Shown: piece after piece, positions 25,349 through 33,628 of the stretch
Position numbering within the stretch: the stretch's first letter is position 1
How the letters are laid out: each line of letters starts with the position of its first letter
NCBI RefSeq assembly: GCF_020711255.1
Contig: NZ_JAJFAW010000015.1
Span: 62,001 to 126,000 of the forward strand
Origin: Hymenobacter plasmatis
GTDB taxonomy: Bacteria > Bacteroidota > Bacteroidia > Cytophagales > Hymenobacteraceae
DNA: 64,000 nt
Reading direction: 5' to 3'
Program-made: the position numbers and the translations under genes
Notes under the pieces: model-generated
The model's input: the letters and a program-made list of their open reading frames with translations, nothing else
What the model was told of the DNA's origin: nothing
Databases searched by the model: none

Positions 25349-25444
25349 CTCAGCGCATGGTGCTTGGCTTTAAAGTAAAACCACAACCTCTGACCAGGCA
25401 CTACGAACCGCCTTTATTTCAGCAGTAACTCCAGCAGTAACTCC

Positions 25445-25575
25445 AATCGTCTGTCATGCTGAGCCTGCGAAGCATCTTCTCACGGCTTAACGATTCGTGC
25501 TGACCTGATAAGATGCTTCCTTCGTCAGCATGACAAGAGGCGCGAGCGAGATACTTCAGCAGGCTTAGCAGCACG
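25445..25575. repeat. Composite palindromic repeat, family A
   Basis: Arms at 25453-25480 (tcatgctgagcctgcgaagc) and 25506-25535 (inverted), followed by a third arm at 25540-25567. This is the same order of parts as at 2.99 and 16.29 kb. Confidence 0.8.
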
Positions 25576-25630
25576 CTCTACTGCGGGATAGCGGGATAGC
25601 AAGTCCTGCTACCGCTTCTTACGCCCGTTT

Positions 25631-27544
25631 CTACAGCCCCGCCAGCTCCTCGGCAAAACCGCCGCTGAGGATGGGAAACCGCAGCCAGGAGCGCGGGTCC
25701 ACATTGTAATCGTCGAGGTGGAAGCTGGGAGCGTACCGTTCACGCTTCCACTGGTTACGGCTCCAGAGCGAGTAGAAGCGGCGCACGTACTTCTTCAGCT
25801 CCTCGCGGTCGAAACCGGTTTCCTCCTGCTCCAGGGTGGCCAGCACCTGGCTTGGGCTGAGGCGGTCGTAGAAAGCCAGCCGCTCGATGCGGTTGAGCAA
25901 GGTGTAGGGCATCAGGTCGCGCTCGTCGGTTTGCTTGTCTTCCAGCGGGCGCAGCTCGGCGGTGGGCTGCAGGGCGTTGACGTGGCGCAAGGCCGGGTAG
26001 CCCAACTCGGTTTCAGCCCAACGCAGCCACTTCTTCACGAAGTCCTTGTCGACGCCCGCAATGGGCGAAATGCTGCCGGCCGTGTCGCCGTCCATGGTGC
26101 AGTAGCCCACGCTGGCCTCCGAGCGGTTGGACGTGGTGATGAGCAGGCAGTTCTGCACGTTGGCCAGCAGCCAGATGGCCGGAGCCCGCACCCGCGCCTG
26201 AATGTTCTGCAGGGCCAGGTCGTCGGTTTGCCAGGTCAGCTCCCGGCCCAGCGCGCCCTGGATTTTGCCTACGTAGCCGGTTACTTCCTCATCAATACCC
26301 CAGTGGTGAAAGCGGGCCCCAATGCTGTCGGCCAATTCTTGGGCTGAATTGAAGGTGTCGTCGGAGGAGTTCACGGTGCCCTGATAGGCGCAGGTCAGCA
26401 ACTGCCGCACCAGTTGCTGGTTGCTGCTCAACTCGTTCGCGGGTTCGGCACTCTCCACCACTTGGGCGGCTTTGCCGCCGGCTCCTTCCTGGGTCACCAC
26501 CTTAGCGGTTTCGGCGAAGCAGCCGCTGCGACGCTTGAACTCTTCCACGCCCAGCTCTTCCACGCCCAGGCGCACCATTTCGGCCACGCCCACGGCACAA
26601 AAGCACGAGTCGGCCCCGCCGCTCAAACTAAGCACAAAGCCGCGGCTGCGCGCCTTGCGCAGGTAGTCGAACAAACCCAGGCTCATGGCCTGGTTGAGCT
26701 CTTTGTACTCGTCGGGCACCGCCAGCGGCACAATCTCAGCAGCCGGCGCCAGCTCAGTTTTGAAGTCAACATCCATCCACTCCAAATCCACTTCCTTGAA
26801 GCTCAGCAGCTGATTGCGAAGCAGCAAATGGCCATTGCGCGCCACCAATATCTCGCCGTCGTAGATGATGCGGCCGGACTCGTTGCCCAGCAGGTTGGCG
26901 TAGAGGTAGGTACAGTTGAACGTGCGCGAGGCCTTCATCACCAACTGGTAGCGCACGTCGGTTTTGCTCATGGCAAAGTGGCTGGCCGATGGGTTCACAA
27001 TCAAATCGACTTTGCCCACCAGCCGGCACGCAGGGCGCACGTCATCGGGCCGCCACGCGTCTTCACATATCTCGAAGCCAAAGCGCACGCCATTGTGCTC
27101 AAAAATGAGGTCGCCCAGCGCCCACTTCTCCCCTTCCCAGTCCACGGTGGTGGTTTCGCCGGCGGGCCAGGGCGCGAAAAAGCGAGTTTCGTAGTGCACG
27201 CCGTCGTTGGCCAAAAACTGCTTGGCCGCAAAGCCCAGAATCTGGCCGTCGCGCAGCACGGCCGCCGTGTTGTAGGTGCGGTGGTTGAGCCGCACGGGCA
27301 AGCCCACCACCACGCAGATGCCGTTGGTCCACTGCCGCACCTGCTGCAGGTGGGCCAGCGCCGCCTGCGGCATCCAGTCGCTCAGAAACAGGTCTTCGCA
27401 GCCATAGCCGCTCAGGCACAGCTCGGGCAAACACAGCAGCTCCACGCCGTTTTCCTTGGCCAGCTCAATGGCAATACGGATGTTGCGAAGGTTGTGCTCC
27501 CAATCGATGGGAATCTGGTTGAGGGCGGCGCCGGCGATACGCAT
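25631..27544 (-). CDS. nadE: Glutamine-dependent NAD+ synthetase
   Basis: 637 residues from the ATG at 27544. The N-terminal nitrilase-like glutaminase domain (1-270) has the Glu-Lys-Cys triad in CLPELCLSGYG (Glu41), AAKQF (Lys108) and FEICEDAW (Cys160). The C-terminal synthetase domain begins near 290 with the ATP-binding LSLSGGADS (SGGADS at 308-313). It amidates nicotinic acid adenine dinucleotide to NAD+. A variable insert at about 335-380 carries a low-complexity stretch (EELGVEEFKRR ... ESAEPANELSS). It stands alone; the gap to rnc holds the rnc terminator. Confidence 0.93.
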   Translation of the reverse strand: MRIAGAALNQIPIDWEHNLRNIRIAIELAKENGVELLCLPELCLSGYGCEDLFLSDWMPQAALAHLQQVRQWTNGICVVVGLPVRLNHRTYNTAAVLRDGQILGFAAKQFLANDGVHYETRFFAPWPAGETTTVDWEGEKWALGDLIFEHNGVRFGFEICEDAWRPDDVRPACRLVGKVDLIVNPSASHFAMSKTDVRYQLVMKASRTFNCTYLYANLLGNESGRIIYDGEILVARNGHLLLRNQLLSFKEVDLEWMDVDFKTELAPAAEIVPLAVPDEYKELNQAMSLGLFDYLRKARSRGFVLSLSGGADSCFCAVGVAEMVRLGVEELGVEEFKRRSGCFAETAKVVTQEGAGGKAAQVVESAEPANELSSNQQLVRQLLTCAYQGTVNSSDDTFNSAQELADSIGARFHHWGIDEEVTGYVGKIQGALGRELTWQTDDLALQNIQARVRAPAIWLLANVQNCLLITTSNRSEASVGYCTMDGDTAGSISPIAGVDKDFVKKWLRWAETELGYPALRHVNALQPTAELRPLEDKQTDERDLMPYTLLNRIERLAFYDRLSPSQVLATLEQEETGFDREELKKYVRRFYSLWSRNQWKRERYAPSFHLDDYNVDPRSWLRFPILSGGFAEELAGL

Positions 27545-27631
27545 AGTCTTATGGCTCGTTTGGGATTACGGTTACAACAAAAAAGCCCGACAGGGCCAGG
27601 TGTTGCGAAGCGTGTACGAAATAAATAGAAA

Positions 27632-27686
27632 AAAGCCCCAGCGGGGCGTCATTCGAACGTTGCGAATGCCGCCCCGCTGGGGCTTT
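27632..27686 (-). terminator. Strong terminator downstream of rnc
   Basis: 24-base arms (27632-27655 and 27663-27686), inverted with one mismatch around a 7-base loop. On the minus strand the stem is followed by TTTTTTC. It lies 18 bases after the rnc stop. Confidence 0.85.
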
Positions 27687-27703
27687 ACTGTTCAATAATT
27701 TAC

Positions 27704-28429
27704 TTATTCTACCCCCAAAGCGGTTAGCGCCCGGTCGGCCGCCAACTGCTCCGCCTGCTTTTTGCTCAAGCCCATGCCGGTGGCTACCACTTCCTCGTCC
27801 AGCAGCACGGTGGCCGTGAATTCCATCATACCGCCCGGCCGGGCCTCGCCGGTGATGTCGTAGCGCAGGGTTTTGCCCTGGCGCTGGGCCCACTCCACCA
27901 GCTTACTCTTGAAGTTGGCCGTGGTGGTGGTGAGCGTGTGCACATCCACAAAGCCTTTCACCAGGCGGGTGAGCACAAACTTCCGGGCTGCTTTGTAGCC
28001 CAGGTCCAGGTACACCGCGCCTACTAGGGCCTCCAGGGCGTTGCCGTTCACGGAGCGCGAGCGGGCGGCGCGGCCCTGGGCGGTATCCAGTTGCACCAGC
28101 TTATCCAGGCCCAGTTTGAGGGCAATGTTGTTCAGGCTTTCGCGGTTTACGATGCGGGAGCGCATCTCCGTCAGGAAGCCTTCCTGCTCGTAAGGATACT
28201 TTTTGAAGAGATACTCCGCTACCACCGTGCCCAGCACAGCATCGCCCAGAAACTCCAGCCGCTCGTTGGTAAGGTGGCGCCCCATCGACGGCTGCTGCCG
28301 CACCGCCGAGGAGTGCGTAAAAGCCAGCCGGTATAGCCGCACATTGGTAGGCGTCAGGCCCGTAACTGTGCTAATTGCCTGGCGGAATGCCTTATCAGAA
28401 CCAAAAAACCGGGAAACGAAACCAAGCAA
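27704..28429 (-). CDS. rnc: Ribonuclease III
   Basis: 241 residues if the TTG at 28429 is the start. The catalytic domain has the signature NERLEFLGDAVLG (Glu59, Asp63) and a second acidic pair region GNALEALVGAVYLDLGY. The C-terminal double-stranded RNA-binding domain occupies about 170-238 (KSKLVEWAQRQGKTLRY ... SKKQAEQLAADRAL). It processes rRNA precursors and other duplex RNA. No ATG exists between an upstream stop and the conserved domain. The TTG overlaps a promoter-like TTACTTTG, so the exact start is uncertain. Confidence 0.9.
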   Translation of the reverse strand: MLGFVSRFFGSDKAFRQAISTVTGLTPTNVRLYRLAFTHSSAVRQQPSMGRHLTNERLEFLGDAVLGTVVAEYLFKKYPYEQEGFLTEMRSRIVNRESLNNIALKLGLDKLVQLDTAQGRAARSRSVNGNALEALVGAVYLDLGYKAARKFVLTRLVKGFVDVHTLTTTTANFKSKLVEWAQRQGKTLRYDITGEARPGGMMEFTATVLLDEEVVATGMGLSKKQAEQLAADRALTALGVE

Positions 28430-28434
28430 AGTAA
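28427..28434 (-). promoter_or_regulatory. Promoter-like box TTACTTTG at the rnc start
   Basis: One mismatch to TAnnTTTG. It overlaps the putative TTG start codon of rnc, so either the messenger starts inside the reading frame or the box is not used. Confidence 0.35.
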
Positions 28435-28489
28435 GAGGTGCTATCGAGTAATTAAGAACTTATTACCCTATTCAAACAGGTAATAAGCA

Positions 28490-28587
28490 GGAACGTCATG
28501 CTGAGCTTGCCGAAGCATCGCTACCTCAAAACTAAATCTAATTAGTTGCGCGGTAAAGATGCTTCGGCAAGCTCAGCATGACGTTCC
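28490..28587. repeat. Perfect inverted repeat, family A
   Basis: 30-base perfect arms (28490-28519 and 28558-28587; ggaacgtcatgctgagcttg and its inverse) around a 38-base spacer, in the gap between rnc and fabF. Confidence 0.9.
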
Positions 28588-28607
28588 GTTTAGAAGAGCT
28601 GTAAAAA

Positions 28608-29858
28608 CTACAGCTTGCGGAATATCACCGAGGTGTTGTGCCCGCCAAAGCCGAAGGTGTTGCTCATGGCTACGCGCACGTCGCGCGCCTGGGCCACATT
28701 CGGCGTGAAGTTCAGCGCCTGGTTGATTTCCGGGTCGGGCGTGTGCAGGTTGATGGTGGGCGGCACCAGGCTGTGGTGCATGGCCATCAGGCAAGCCACG
28801 GCCTCCACGCCGCCAGCACCGCCCAGCAAGTGGCCGGTCATGCTTTTGGTCGAGGAGATGTTGATTTGTTCGGCGAACTCGCCAAACACCTGCTCAATAG
28901 CTTTGATTTCGGCGCCGTCGCCCAGGGGCGTGCTCGTGCCGTGGGTGTTGATGTAGTCCACCTCGGCGGCCGTGATGCCAGCATCGCGCAGGGCGTTGTG
29001 CATTACCAGCACCACGCCGCTGCCGCTGGGGTCGGGCGCGGTGATGTGGTAGGCGTCCGACGACATGCCGCCGCCAATCAGCTCGGCGTACATCTTGGCG
29101 CCACGGGCCTTGGCGTGCTCGTACTCTTCAAGCACCAGCGCGCCCGAGCCTTCGCCCAGCACGAAACCGTCGCGGTCCTTATCGTAGGGCCGCGAAGCCG
29201 AAGCCGGGTCGTCGTTGCGCTCGCTCATGGCCTTGAGGGCATTGAAGCCGCCCACGCCCGACTCGGTGATGGCCGCTTCGGAGCCGCCGGTCACCATCAC
29301 GTCGGCCAGGCCGAGGCGGATGTTGTTGAAGGCAGCAATGATGGAGTCGTTCGACGAAGCGCAGGCCGACGTGGTCACGTAGTTGGGCCCGCGGAAGCCG
29401 TTTTTAATGGAAATGTTGCCCGACGAGGAGTCGGCAATCATGCGCGGGATGAAGAAGGGCGAGTAGCGCGGCGTGCCGTCGCCCCGCCCGAAGGCGATGC
29501 ATTCTTCCTGCAGCGATTTCAGGCCGCCGATGCCGGAGCCCCAAATCACGCCCACCCGGTCTTTGTTGACCCCGCTTTCCAGCAGGCCGGAATCGGCAAT
29601 TGCTTCATCGGCCGCTACCACCCCAAACTGGGTGAAGAGGTCCATTTTGCGGTGCTCCTTGCGGTCAAAGAAATTATCGGGCTCGTAGCCCTTCACTTCG
29701 CAGGCGAAGCGGGTCTTGAATTTGGCCGGGTCGAAGCGGGTGATGGCGGCGGCGCCGCTCGTTCCCGTGCGTAGGCCTTCCCAGTAGGCCGGGGCGGTGT
29801 TCCCCAGCGGAGTAATGGCCCCAAGGCCGGTAACGACAACCCGTCGAATAGACGACAT
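28608..29858 (-). CDS. fabF: 3-oxoacyl-[acyl-carrier-protein] synthase II
   Basis: 416 residues from the ATG at 29858. It condenses malonyl-ACP with acyl-ACP in fatty acid elongation. The Cys-His-His triad is visible: Cys166 in TTSACASSN, His306 in NTHGTSTPLGD and His343 in TGHLLGGAGG. The C-terminal NTFGFGGHN is also typical. It lies downstream of acpP on the same strand with 166 bases between. The order acpP-fabF-rnc is common in bacteria and suggests one lipid-related unit, although repeats now separate the genes. Confidence 0.95.
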   Translation of the reverse strand: MSSIRRVVVTGLGAITPLGNTAPAYWEGLRTGTSGAAAITRFDPAKFKTRFACEVKGYEPDNFFDRKEHRKMDLFTQFGVVAADEAIADSGLLESGVNKDRVGVIWGSGIGGLKSLQEECIAFGRGDGTPRYSPFFIPRMIADSSSGNISIKNGFRGPNYVTTSACASSNDSIIAAFNNIRLGLADVMVTGGSEAAITESGVGGFNALKAMSERNDDPASASRPYDKDRDGFVLGEGSGALVLEEYEHAKARGAKMYAELIGGGMSSDAYHITAPDPSGSGVVLVMHNALRDAGITAAEVDYINTHGTSTPLGDGAEIKAIEQVFGEFAEQINISSTKSMTGHLLGGAGGVEAVACLMAMHHSLVPPTINLHTPDPEINQALNFTPNVAQARDVRVAMSNTFGFGGHNTSVIFRKL

Positions 29859-29904
29859 AAGCAAACGCCAATGGCGCGAAAGGTGAAGCGGGATAAAACA
29901 ACGA

Positions 29905-30015
29905 AACCGGCCGGCGGCGGGCCGGCCGGTATGCGCAGAACTAATTGTTCATTCCGAGCGAAACGAAGAAGTTGGGTAAACTGATTCGTTCAAATTCTTT
30001 GCTCCGCTCGGATAT
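29905..30015. repeat. GC-rich hairpin and a second inverted repeat between acpP and fabF
   Basis: 29905-29930 is a very GC-rich palindrome (ccggccggc ... gccggccgg). 29953-29971 (attccgagcgaaacgaagaa) and 29997-30012 (ttctttgctccgctcgga) are inverted. They sit in the acpP-fabF gap and could reduce read-through from acpP into fabF. Confidence 0.55.
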
Positions 30016-30024
30016 GAAAAAAAA

Positions 30025-30261
30025 CTATTTAGCGTGCTCTTCGAGGTAGCTGACAGCTTGGCCCACGGTACCGATGTTCTCAGCCTGGTCGTCGGGGATG
30101 CTCACGTTGAACTCCTTTTCGAACTCCATAATCAGCTCGACGGTGTCCAGCGAGTCAGCACCCAGGTCATTGGTGAAGCTTGCTTCCGGGGTTACTTCCG
30201 ATGCTTCAACGCCCAGTTTATCAATAATAATGGCCTTTACTTTTTCTGCGATTTCAGACAT
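30025..30261 (-). CDS. acpP: Acyl carrier protein
   Basis: 78 residues from the ATG at 30261. The phosphopantetheine attachment motif [12 protein letters not shown] places the modified serine at residue 37. The acidic composition and four-helix layout are typical. It carries acyl chains for FabF and other enzymes. A promoter-like TTACTTTG box lies about 30 bases upstream of the ATG. Length and sequence show no anomaly. Confidence 0.96.
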   Translation of the reverse strand: MSEIAEKVKAIIIDKLGVEASEVTPEASFTNDLGADSLDTVELIMEFEKEFNVSIPDDQAENIGTVGQAVSYLEEHAK

Positions 30262-30290
30262 TTCCGTGGGGTTTAGGGAAAACTACGGCG

Positions 30291-30298
30291 CAAAGTAA
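30291..30298 (-). promoter_or_regulatory. Promoter box TTACTTTG for acpP
   Basis: One mismatch to TAnnTTTG, 30 bases before the acpP ATG. Confidence 0.5.
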
Positions 30299-30389
30299 CG
30301 AGAGATTTTCCAACTAACCCACCGGTTCGCTTTCGAATTGCGGGTACAAGATTATGGCTGTGGTTCTGGCAACGGCCCGCCGCACGCCG

Positions 30390-30397
30390 TAGCTTTG
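30390..30397 (+). promoter_or_regulatory. Promoter box TAGCTTTG for the IPExxxVDY gene
   Basis: A perfect TAnnTTTG match, 38 bases before the ATG at 30436. It is divergent from the acpP box about 92 bases away. Confidence 0.6.
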
Positions 30398-30435
30398 CCC
30401 TCACCCGCTAGCGCGGAGCTCCCTTTGCGGCTGCT

Positions 30436-30864
30436 ATGAAGACCTTCACCCTCGACGTTGATTATGAGTGCGACTTTGCCCTGTTTGGGCTGGTGAGCAG
30501 CACCCGCGACTACACCCTGGCCTGGATGCTGAACCGCGCCCTGCGCCTGCGCCTCGTCAAGCAACCCGAGTTGCTGCTCAACCTGCTCAGCCAGGGCCGG
30601 CTGGTATTCACGCACTACTTGCACGCCACCGAAACCCTGACCTTCCGGCTGTTGCGCAACCGCTCGGTGGAGCCTTCCAACTTAAAAAAGCCGTTCTTAG
30701 CGCCCGACATCAAAGAGTACGACTATCTGCTGGCCGTGAGCAACGGCTGCGGAGCCCTCGCCGACGATGAATTGCTACAACAGCTCACGGCCCTCGACGC
30801 CGTGCAGTACGCCTGCCAATTCGACCCTAACACCCTCAAATACAAGGAAAACCTGATTCTGTAA
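30436..30864 (+). CDS. IPExxxVDY family protein
   Basis: 142 residues from ATG 30436. The N-terminus LDVDYECDFALFGLVSSTRDYTLAWMLNRAL matches this Bacteroidota family of unknown function. The name motif appears here in a divergent form, APDIKEYDY, at about 89-97, so Ile, Glu and Val of the consensus are replaced by Ala, Asp and Tyr. It is placed between acpP (divergent) and pyk (same strand), the usual neighbourhood of the family, which hints at a link with lipid or central metabolism. No catalytic motif is visible. Confidence 0.75.
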   Translation: MKTFTLDVDYECDFALFGLVSSTRDYTLAWMLNRALRLRLVKQPELLLNLLSQGRLVFTHYLHATETLTFRLLRNRSVEPSNLKKPFLAPDIKEYDYLLAVSNGCGALADDELLQQLTALDAVQYACQFDPNTLKYKENLIL

Positions 30865-30961
30865 TTAATACCCTCTGCTCATAAAGCAGGAAAAACTGCC
30901 CGCCGCACACACCGGTGCAGTACCCATTGTGGAGGAATCGTTCAGGGGTTCCGCCACCCTC

Positions 30962-31014
30962 GTTTCAGCTCCACGCTGAAACATCCCCTCCTTCCCAGGG
31001 AGGGGAGTTTTTTT
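30962..31014 (+). terminator. Tandem hairpins and T run just before pyk (terminator or attenuator)
   Basis: A perfect 7-base stem (gtttcag ... ctgaaac, 30962-30982) is followed by a GC-rich stem (cccctcc ... ggagggg, 30985-31005) and TTTTTTT. The T run ends 20 bases before the pyk ATG. It may end the IPExxxVDY transcript, or lie within the pyk leader and control it. Confidence 0.6.
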
Positions 31015-31033
31015 GTCATTAATCTCCCTATGC

Positions 31034-32473
31034 ATGGAAAATCGCCACACGTTTAACAAGACCAAAATCGTGGCCACCGTCGGCCCGGCTTCCAATACCT
31101 ACGAGCGGCTCGGCACCCTCATCCGCGAGGGCGTCGATGTGTTTCGGCTCAATTTCTCGCACGGTTCCTACGACGACCATTTGGCCGTTATCAACACCGT
31201 GCGACGCCTTAATAAGGACATGCGCACCGCCGTAGGCCTGCTGCAGGATTTGCAGGGACCCAAAATTCGCCTCGGCGAAGTAGAAGGCGGCGGGGTTGAA
31301 ATCAAGGCCGGCGACAAAATCAAGTTGGTGTGCGGCGAAAAGGAAATCAGCACGGCCACGCGCCTGAGCACGATTTACCTGGGCCTGGCCCGCGACGTGA
31401 AGCCCGGCGACATGATTCTGATTGACGACGGCAAAATTGAGCTGAAAGTACTTGCCACCGACCGCGACCAGGAAGTGGACGTGGAGGTAATCTACGGCGG
31501 CTTAGTGAAGCCCCGCAAGGGCATCAACCTGCCCGACTCCGAAGTTTCGGCCCCCTCCATGACCGAAAAGGACATCGAAGACCTCGAGTTTGGTCTGGCG
31601 CACGACGTAGACTGGGTAGCCCTCAGCTTTGCCCGCAAAGCCGACGATATCCGCTTTATCAAAAACCTGATTGCCGAGGCCGGCAAGACCACCCGCGTGG
31701 TGGCCAAGATTGAAACCCCCGACGGCCTGCGCAATATCGACGAAATCATCGCCATCACCGATGCCGTGATGGTGGCCCGCGGCGACCTGGGCGTAGAAGT
31801 GAAGATGGAAGAGGTGCCGATGGCCCAGAAGATGATTATTGCCAAGTGCAACGCCGCTGGCAAGCCCGTCATCGTGGCCACCCAGATGATGGAAAGCATG
31901 ATAACGGCCCCGCGCCCCACCCGGGCCGAAACCAGCGACGTAGCCAACGCCGTGCTCGACGGCGCCGATGCCGTGATGCTTTCGGCCGAAACCGCCGTGG
32001 GCGCCTACCCAGCCGAAGTAATTCGCTCCATGGTCGGCACCATTCTGAGCGTGGAAACCAACAGCCCGCAGCTCTTCCACCACTGGTTCCCCATCGACGC
32101 CACGAGTCCCAATTTCATGGCCGACAGCGTGCTGTCGGCAGCCTGCCACCTGGCCAAAAACACGGGCGCAAAAGCCATTACGGGCATGACCCACCACGGC
32201 TACACCGCTTTCCAGCTGGCTAAATACCGCCCCAAAGCCAATATCTTCATCTTCACCGACAACCGGCCCCTGCTCACGGCTCTGAGCCTGGTGTGGGGCG
32301 TGCGCAGCTTCTACTACGACCGCCTCATCAGCACCGACAGCACCATATCCGACATCCGCTACGTGCTGACCACCACCGGCCACCTGGAGCCCGGTGATAT
32401 CTCCATCAATACCGGCTCCATGCCCATTCAAGATAAAGGCAAAGCCAATATGGTGAAAGTGAGCGTGGCATAA
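31034..32473 (+). CDS. pyk: Pyruvate kinase
   Basis: 479 residues from ATG 31034; the in-frame TTG at 31013 lies in the T run of the preceding hairpin and is rejected. It catalyses phosphoenolpyruvate plus ADP to pyruvate plus ATP. Signature regions are KTKIVATVGPAS at the start, FRLNFSHGSYDDH, the K+/Mg2+-binding VAKIETPDGLRNIDEI, VARGDLGVE and TRAETSDVANAVLDGADAVMLSAETAVG. The C-terminal allosteric-type domain is present (about 355-479) and ends with the short GDISINTGSMPI segment. Confidence 0.95.
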   Translation: MENRHTFNKTKIVATVGPASNTYERLGTLIREGVDVFRLNFSHGSYDDHLAVINTVRRLNKDMRTAVGLLQDLQGPKIRLGEVEGGGVEIKAGDKIKLVCGEKEISTATRLSTIYLGLARDVKPGDMILIDDGKIELKVLATDRDQEVDVEVIYGGLVKPRKGINLPDSEVSAPSMTEKDIEDLEFGLAHDVDWVALSFARKADDIRFIKNLIAEAGKTTRVVAKIETPDGLRNIDEIIAITDAVMVARGDLGVEVKMEEVPMAQKMIIAKCNAAGKPVIVATQMMESMITAPRPTRAETSDVANAVLDGADAVMLSAETAVGAYPAEVIRSMVGTILSVETNSPQLFHHWFPIDATSPNFMADSVLSAACHLAKNTGAKAITGMTHHGYTAFQLAKYRPKANIFIFTDNRPLLTALSLVWGVRSFYYDRLISTDSTISDIRYVLTTTGHLEPGDISINTGSMPIQDKGKANMVKVSVA

Positions 32474-32505
32474 GCCCCAGCACGCTTCGCTGATTTTAAC
32501 TTGCA

Positions 32506-32536
32506 AAAGCCCATTCCTTGATTGGAATGGGCTTTC
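32506..32536 (+). terminator. Terminator of pyk
   Basis: Perfect 12-base arms aaagcccattcc and ggaatgggcttt around a 6-base loop; the T run is short. Confidence 0.7.
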
Positions 32537-32578
32537 TGCGTGTTAGGAATCACGTTAAGTTGCCTGCGACTCAAGAAT

Positions 32579-32755
32579 GTCATGCCGAGCGCAGCGAAGT
32601 TGACATTCTGGGGATATCGGCTTATCGCCTGTCATGCCGAGCGCAGCGAAGCATCTTCTCACGGCTCAACGATTCGGCAGCGGGGATAAGATGCTTCGTG
32701 CCTCAGCATGACAAGAGGCGTGAGCGAGATGCTTCGCTGCGCTCTGCATGACCGT
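32579..32755. repeat. Composite palindromic repeat, family A
   Basis: Two direct arms (32579-32608 and 32631-32665, gtcatgccgagcgcagcgaa) precede two inverted arms (32685-32712 and 32722-32751). This is the longest family A block in the window. Confidence 0.85.
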
Positions 32756-32872
32756 CCTTTTACAATTGAAACCTTACATAACCTCTTCCAAAAGGCAGTT
32801 ACCACAGCTCAACACTCTTCACCAAAGCTGCGAGGGACTCCACCATCTACGCACCCAAATTGCCCAAACGCA

Positions 32873-32905
32873 AGAAGCCCTGCACGTTTCCGAGCAGGGC
32901 TTCTG
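32873..32905 (-). terminator. Hairpin downstream of rpsT
   Basis: The arms agaagccctgc and gcagggcttct pair perfectly around a 10-base loop, 63 bases past the rpsT stop. There is no clear T run on the minus strand. Confidence 0.45.
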
Positions 32906-32967
32906 TGAAGGAGCGTAGAACCAGACCTTGGGGCGGCGCAGTCTGGCCCTACTAAACTCGCTACGCG

Positions 32968-33219
32968 CTAAAGCGCATTGACGAGTTTTGTCAGCTTGCT
33001 TTTGTTGTTAGCAGCTTTGTTCTTGTGGATGATGTTCTTCTTGGCCAAACGGTCCAACATCGACGAAACTTTCTTCAGCAGCTCCTGAGCGGCCGTTTTA
33101 TCGGTGGCTTCACGCAAGCGCTTGATGGCCGTACGAGTGGATTTGTGCTGGTAACGGTTCAACACGCGCTTAGCTTCGTTGCTGCGGATGCGTTTGAGGG
33201 CCGACTTATGGTTTGCCAT
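32968..33219 (-). CDS. rpsT: 30S ribosomal protein S20
   Basis: 83 residues from the ATG at 33219. The start MANHKSALKRIRSNEAKRVLNRYQKS-like and the basic helical body (AIKRLREATDKTAAQELLKKVSSMLDRLAKKNIIHKNKAANNKSKL) are diagnostic of S20, which binds 16S rRNA in the small subunit. Length is typical. A TACCTTTG box 50 bases upstream is the likely promoter. It is monocistronic. Confidence 0.96.
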   Translation of the reverse strand: MANHKSALKRIRSNEAKRVLNRYQHKSTRTAIKRLREATDKTAAQELLKKVSSMLDRLAKKNIIHKNKAANNKSKLTKLVNAL

Positions 33220-33628
33220 GAGTGGGAATATATGGGAGCGTTATGCTTATGTTCTGTGTTTGGGAGGGCAAAGGTACGAACCTGCTCGGCAATATCAAAC
33301 CATATTGGCAAAAATCTTGCTGCAACGCCTGATGACCATTCAATTGGGCTAAAGTAACCTGGACAGGAAAGTGGTTCCTGCGCGCTGTAATCTGCTGGCT
33401 GATGAATGAGGTAGCTCAGCCGTGTTTCAAGTTGATTAAGCTGGGTTCGCCGAAAGAGCCAAAGTGACAAAGCTATTTGCAACTGGACTCCGAATAAACG
33501 TGTTATGCAAGAACAAGTGAGCAACCATATTCAGCGCCCTTTACTAGTATGCATGCCGATTATTTGCGTACTTTACTAGCTACCCTATCCCCTTACTGCG
33601 ATGTCCTTTCCGTTATCGTATCTGCGCC
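33220..33628. other. Gene-free region upstream of rpsT and the YheT-like gene
   Basis: 409 bases, distinctly richer in A+T than the coding regions around it. Apart from the rpsT promoter box at 33269-33276 nothing was recognised. A minus-strand frame across 33159-33524 overlaps rpsT and lacks family features. Confidence 0.5.
33269..33276 (-). promoter_or_regulatory. Promoter box TACCTTTG for rpsT
   Basis: A perfect TAnnTTTG match on the minus strand, 50 bases before the rpsT ATG. Confidence 0.65.

Larger units (their letters stand above)
25317..25630. other. Intergenic region between lgt and nadE with family A repeat
   Basis: 314 bases. It contains the lgt promoter and a family A composite repeat at 25445-25575. 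No gene is supported. Confidence 0.6.
32474..32967. other. Intergenic region pyk-rpsT, mostly repeats
   Basis: 494 bases between convergent genes. It contains the pyk terminator, a family A composite repeat (32579-32755) and a hairpin near rpsT. The stretch 32756-32872 shows nothing recognisable. Confidence 0.6.

Noticed and set aside
26414..27628. 404-codon plus-strand frame opposite nadE
   Set aside because: NadE motifs are intact on the minus strand; the antisense frame has no recognisable features.
33159..33524. Minus-strand frame of 121 codons upstream of rpsT
   Set aside because: It overlaps the S20 gene and its promoter and has no family features.
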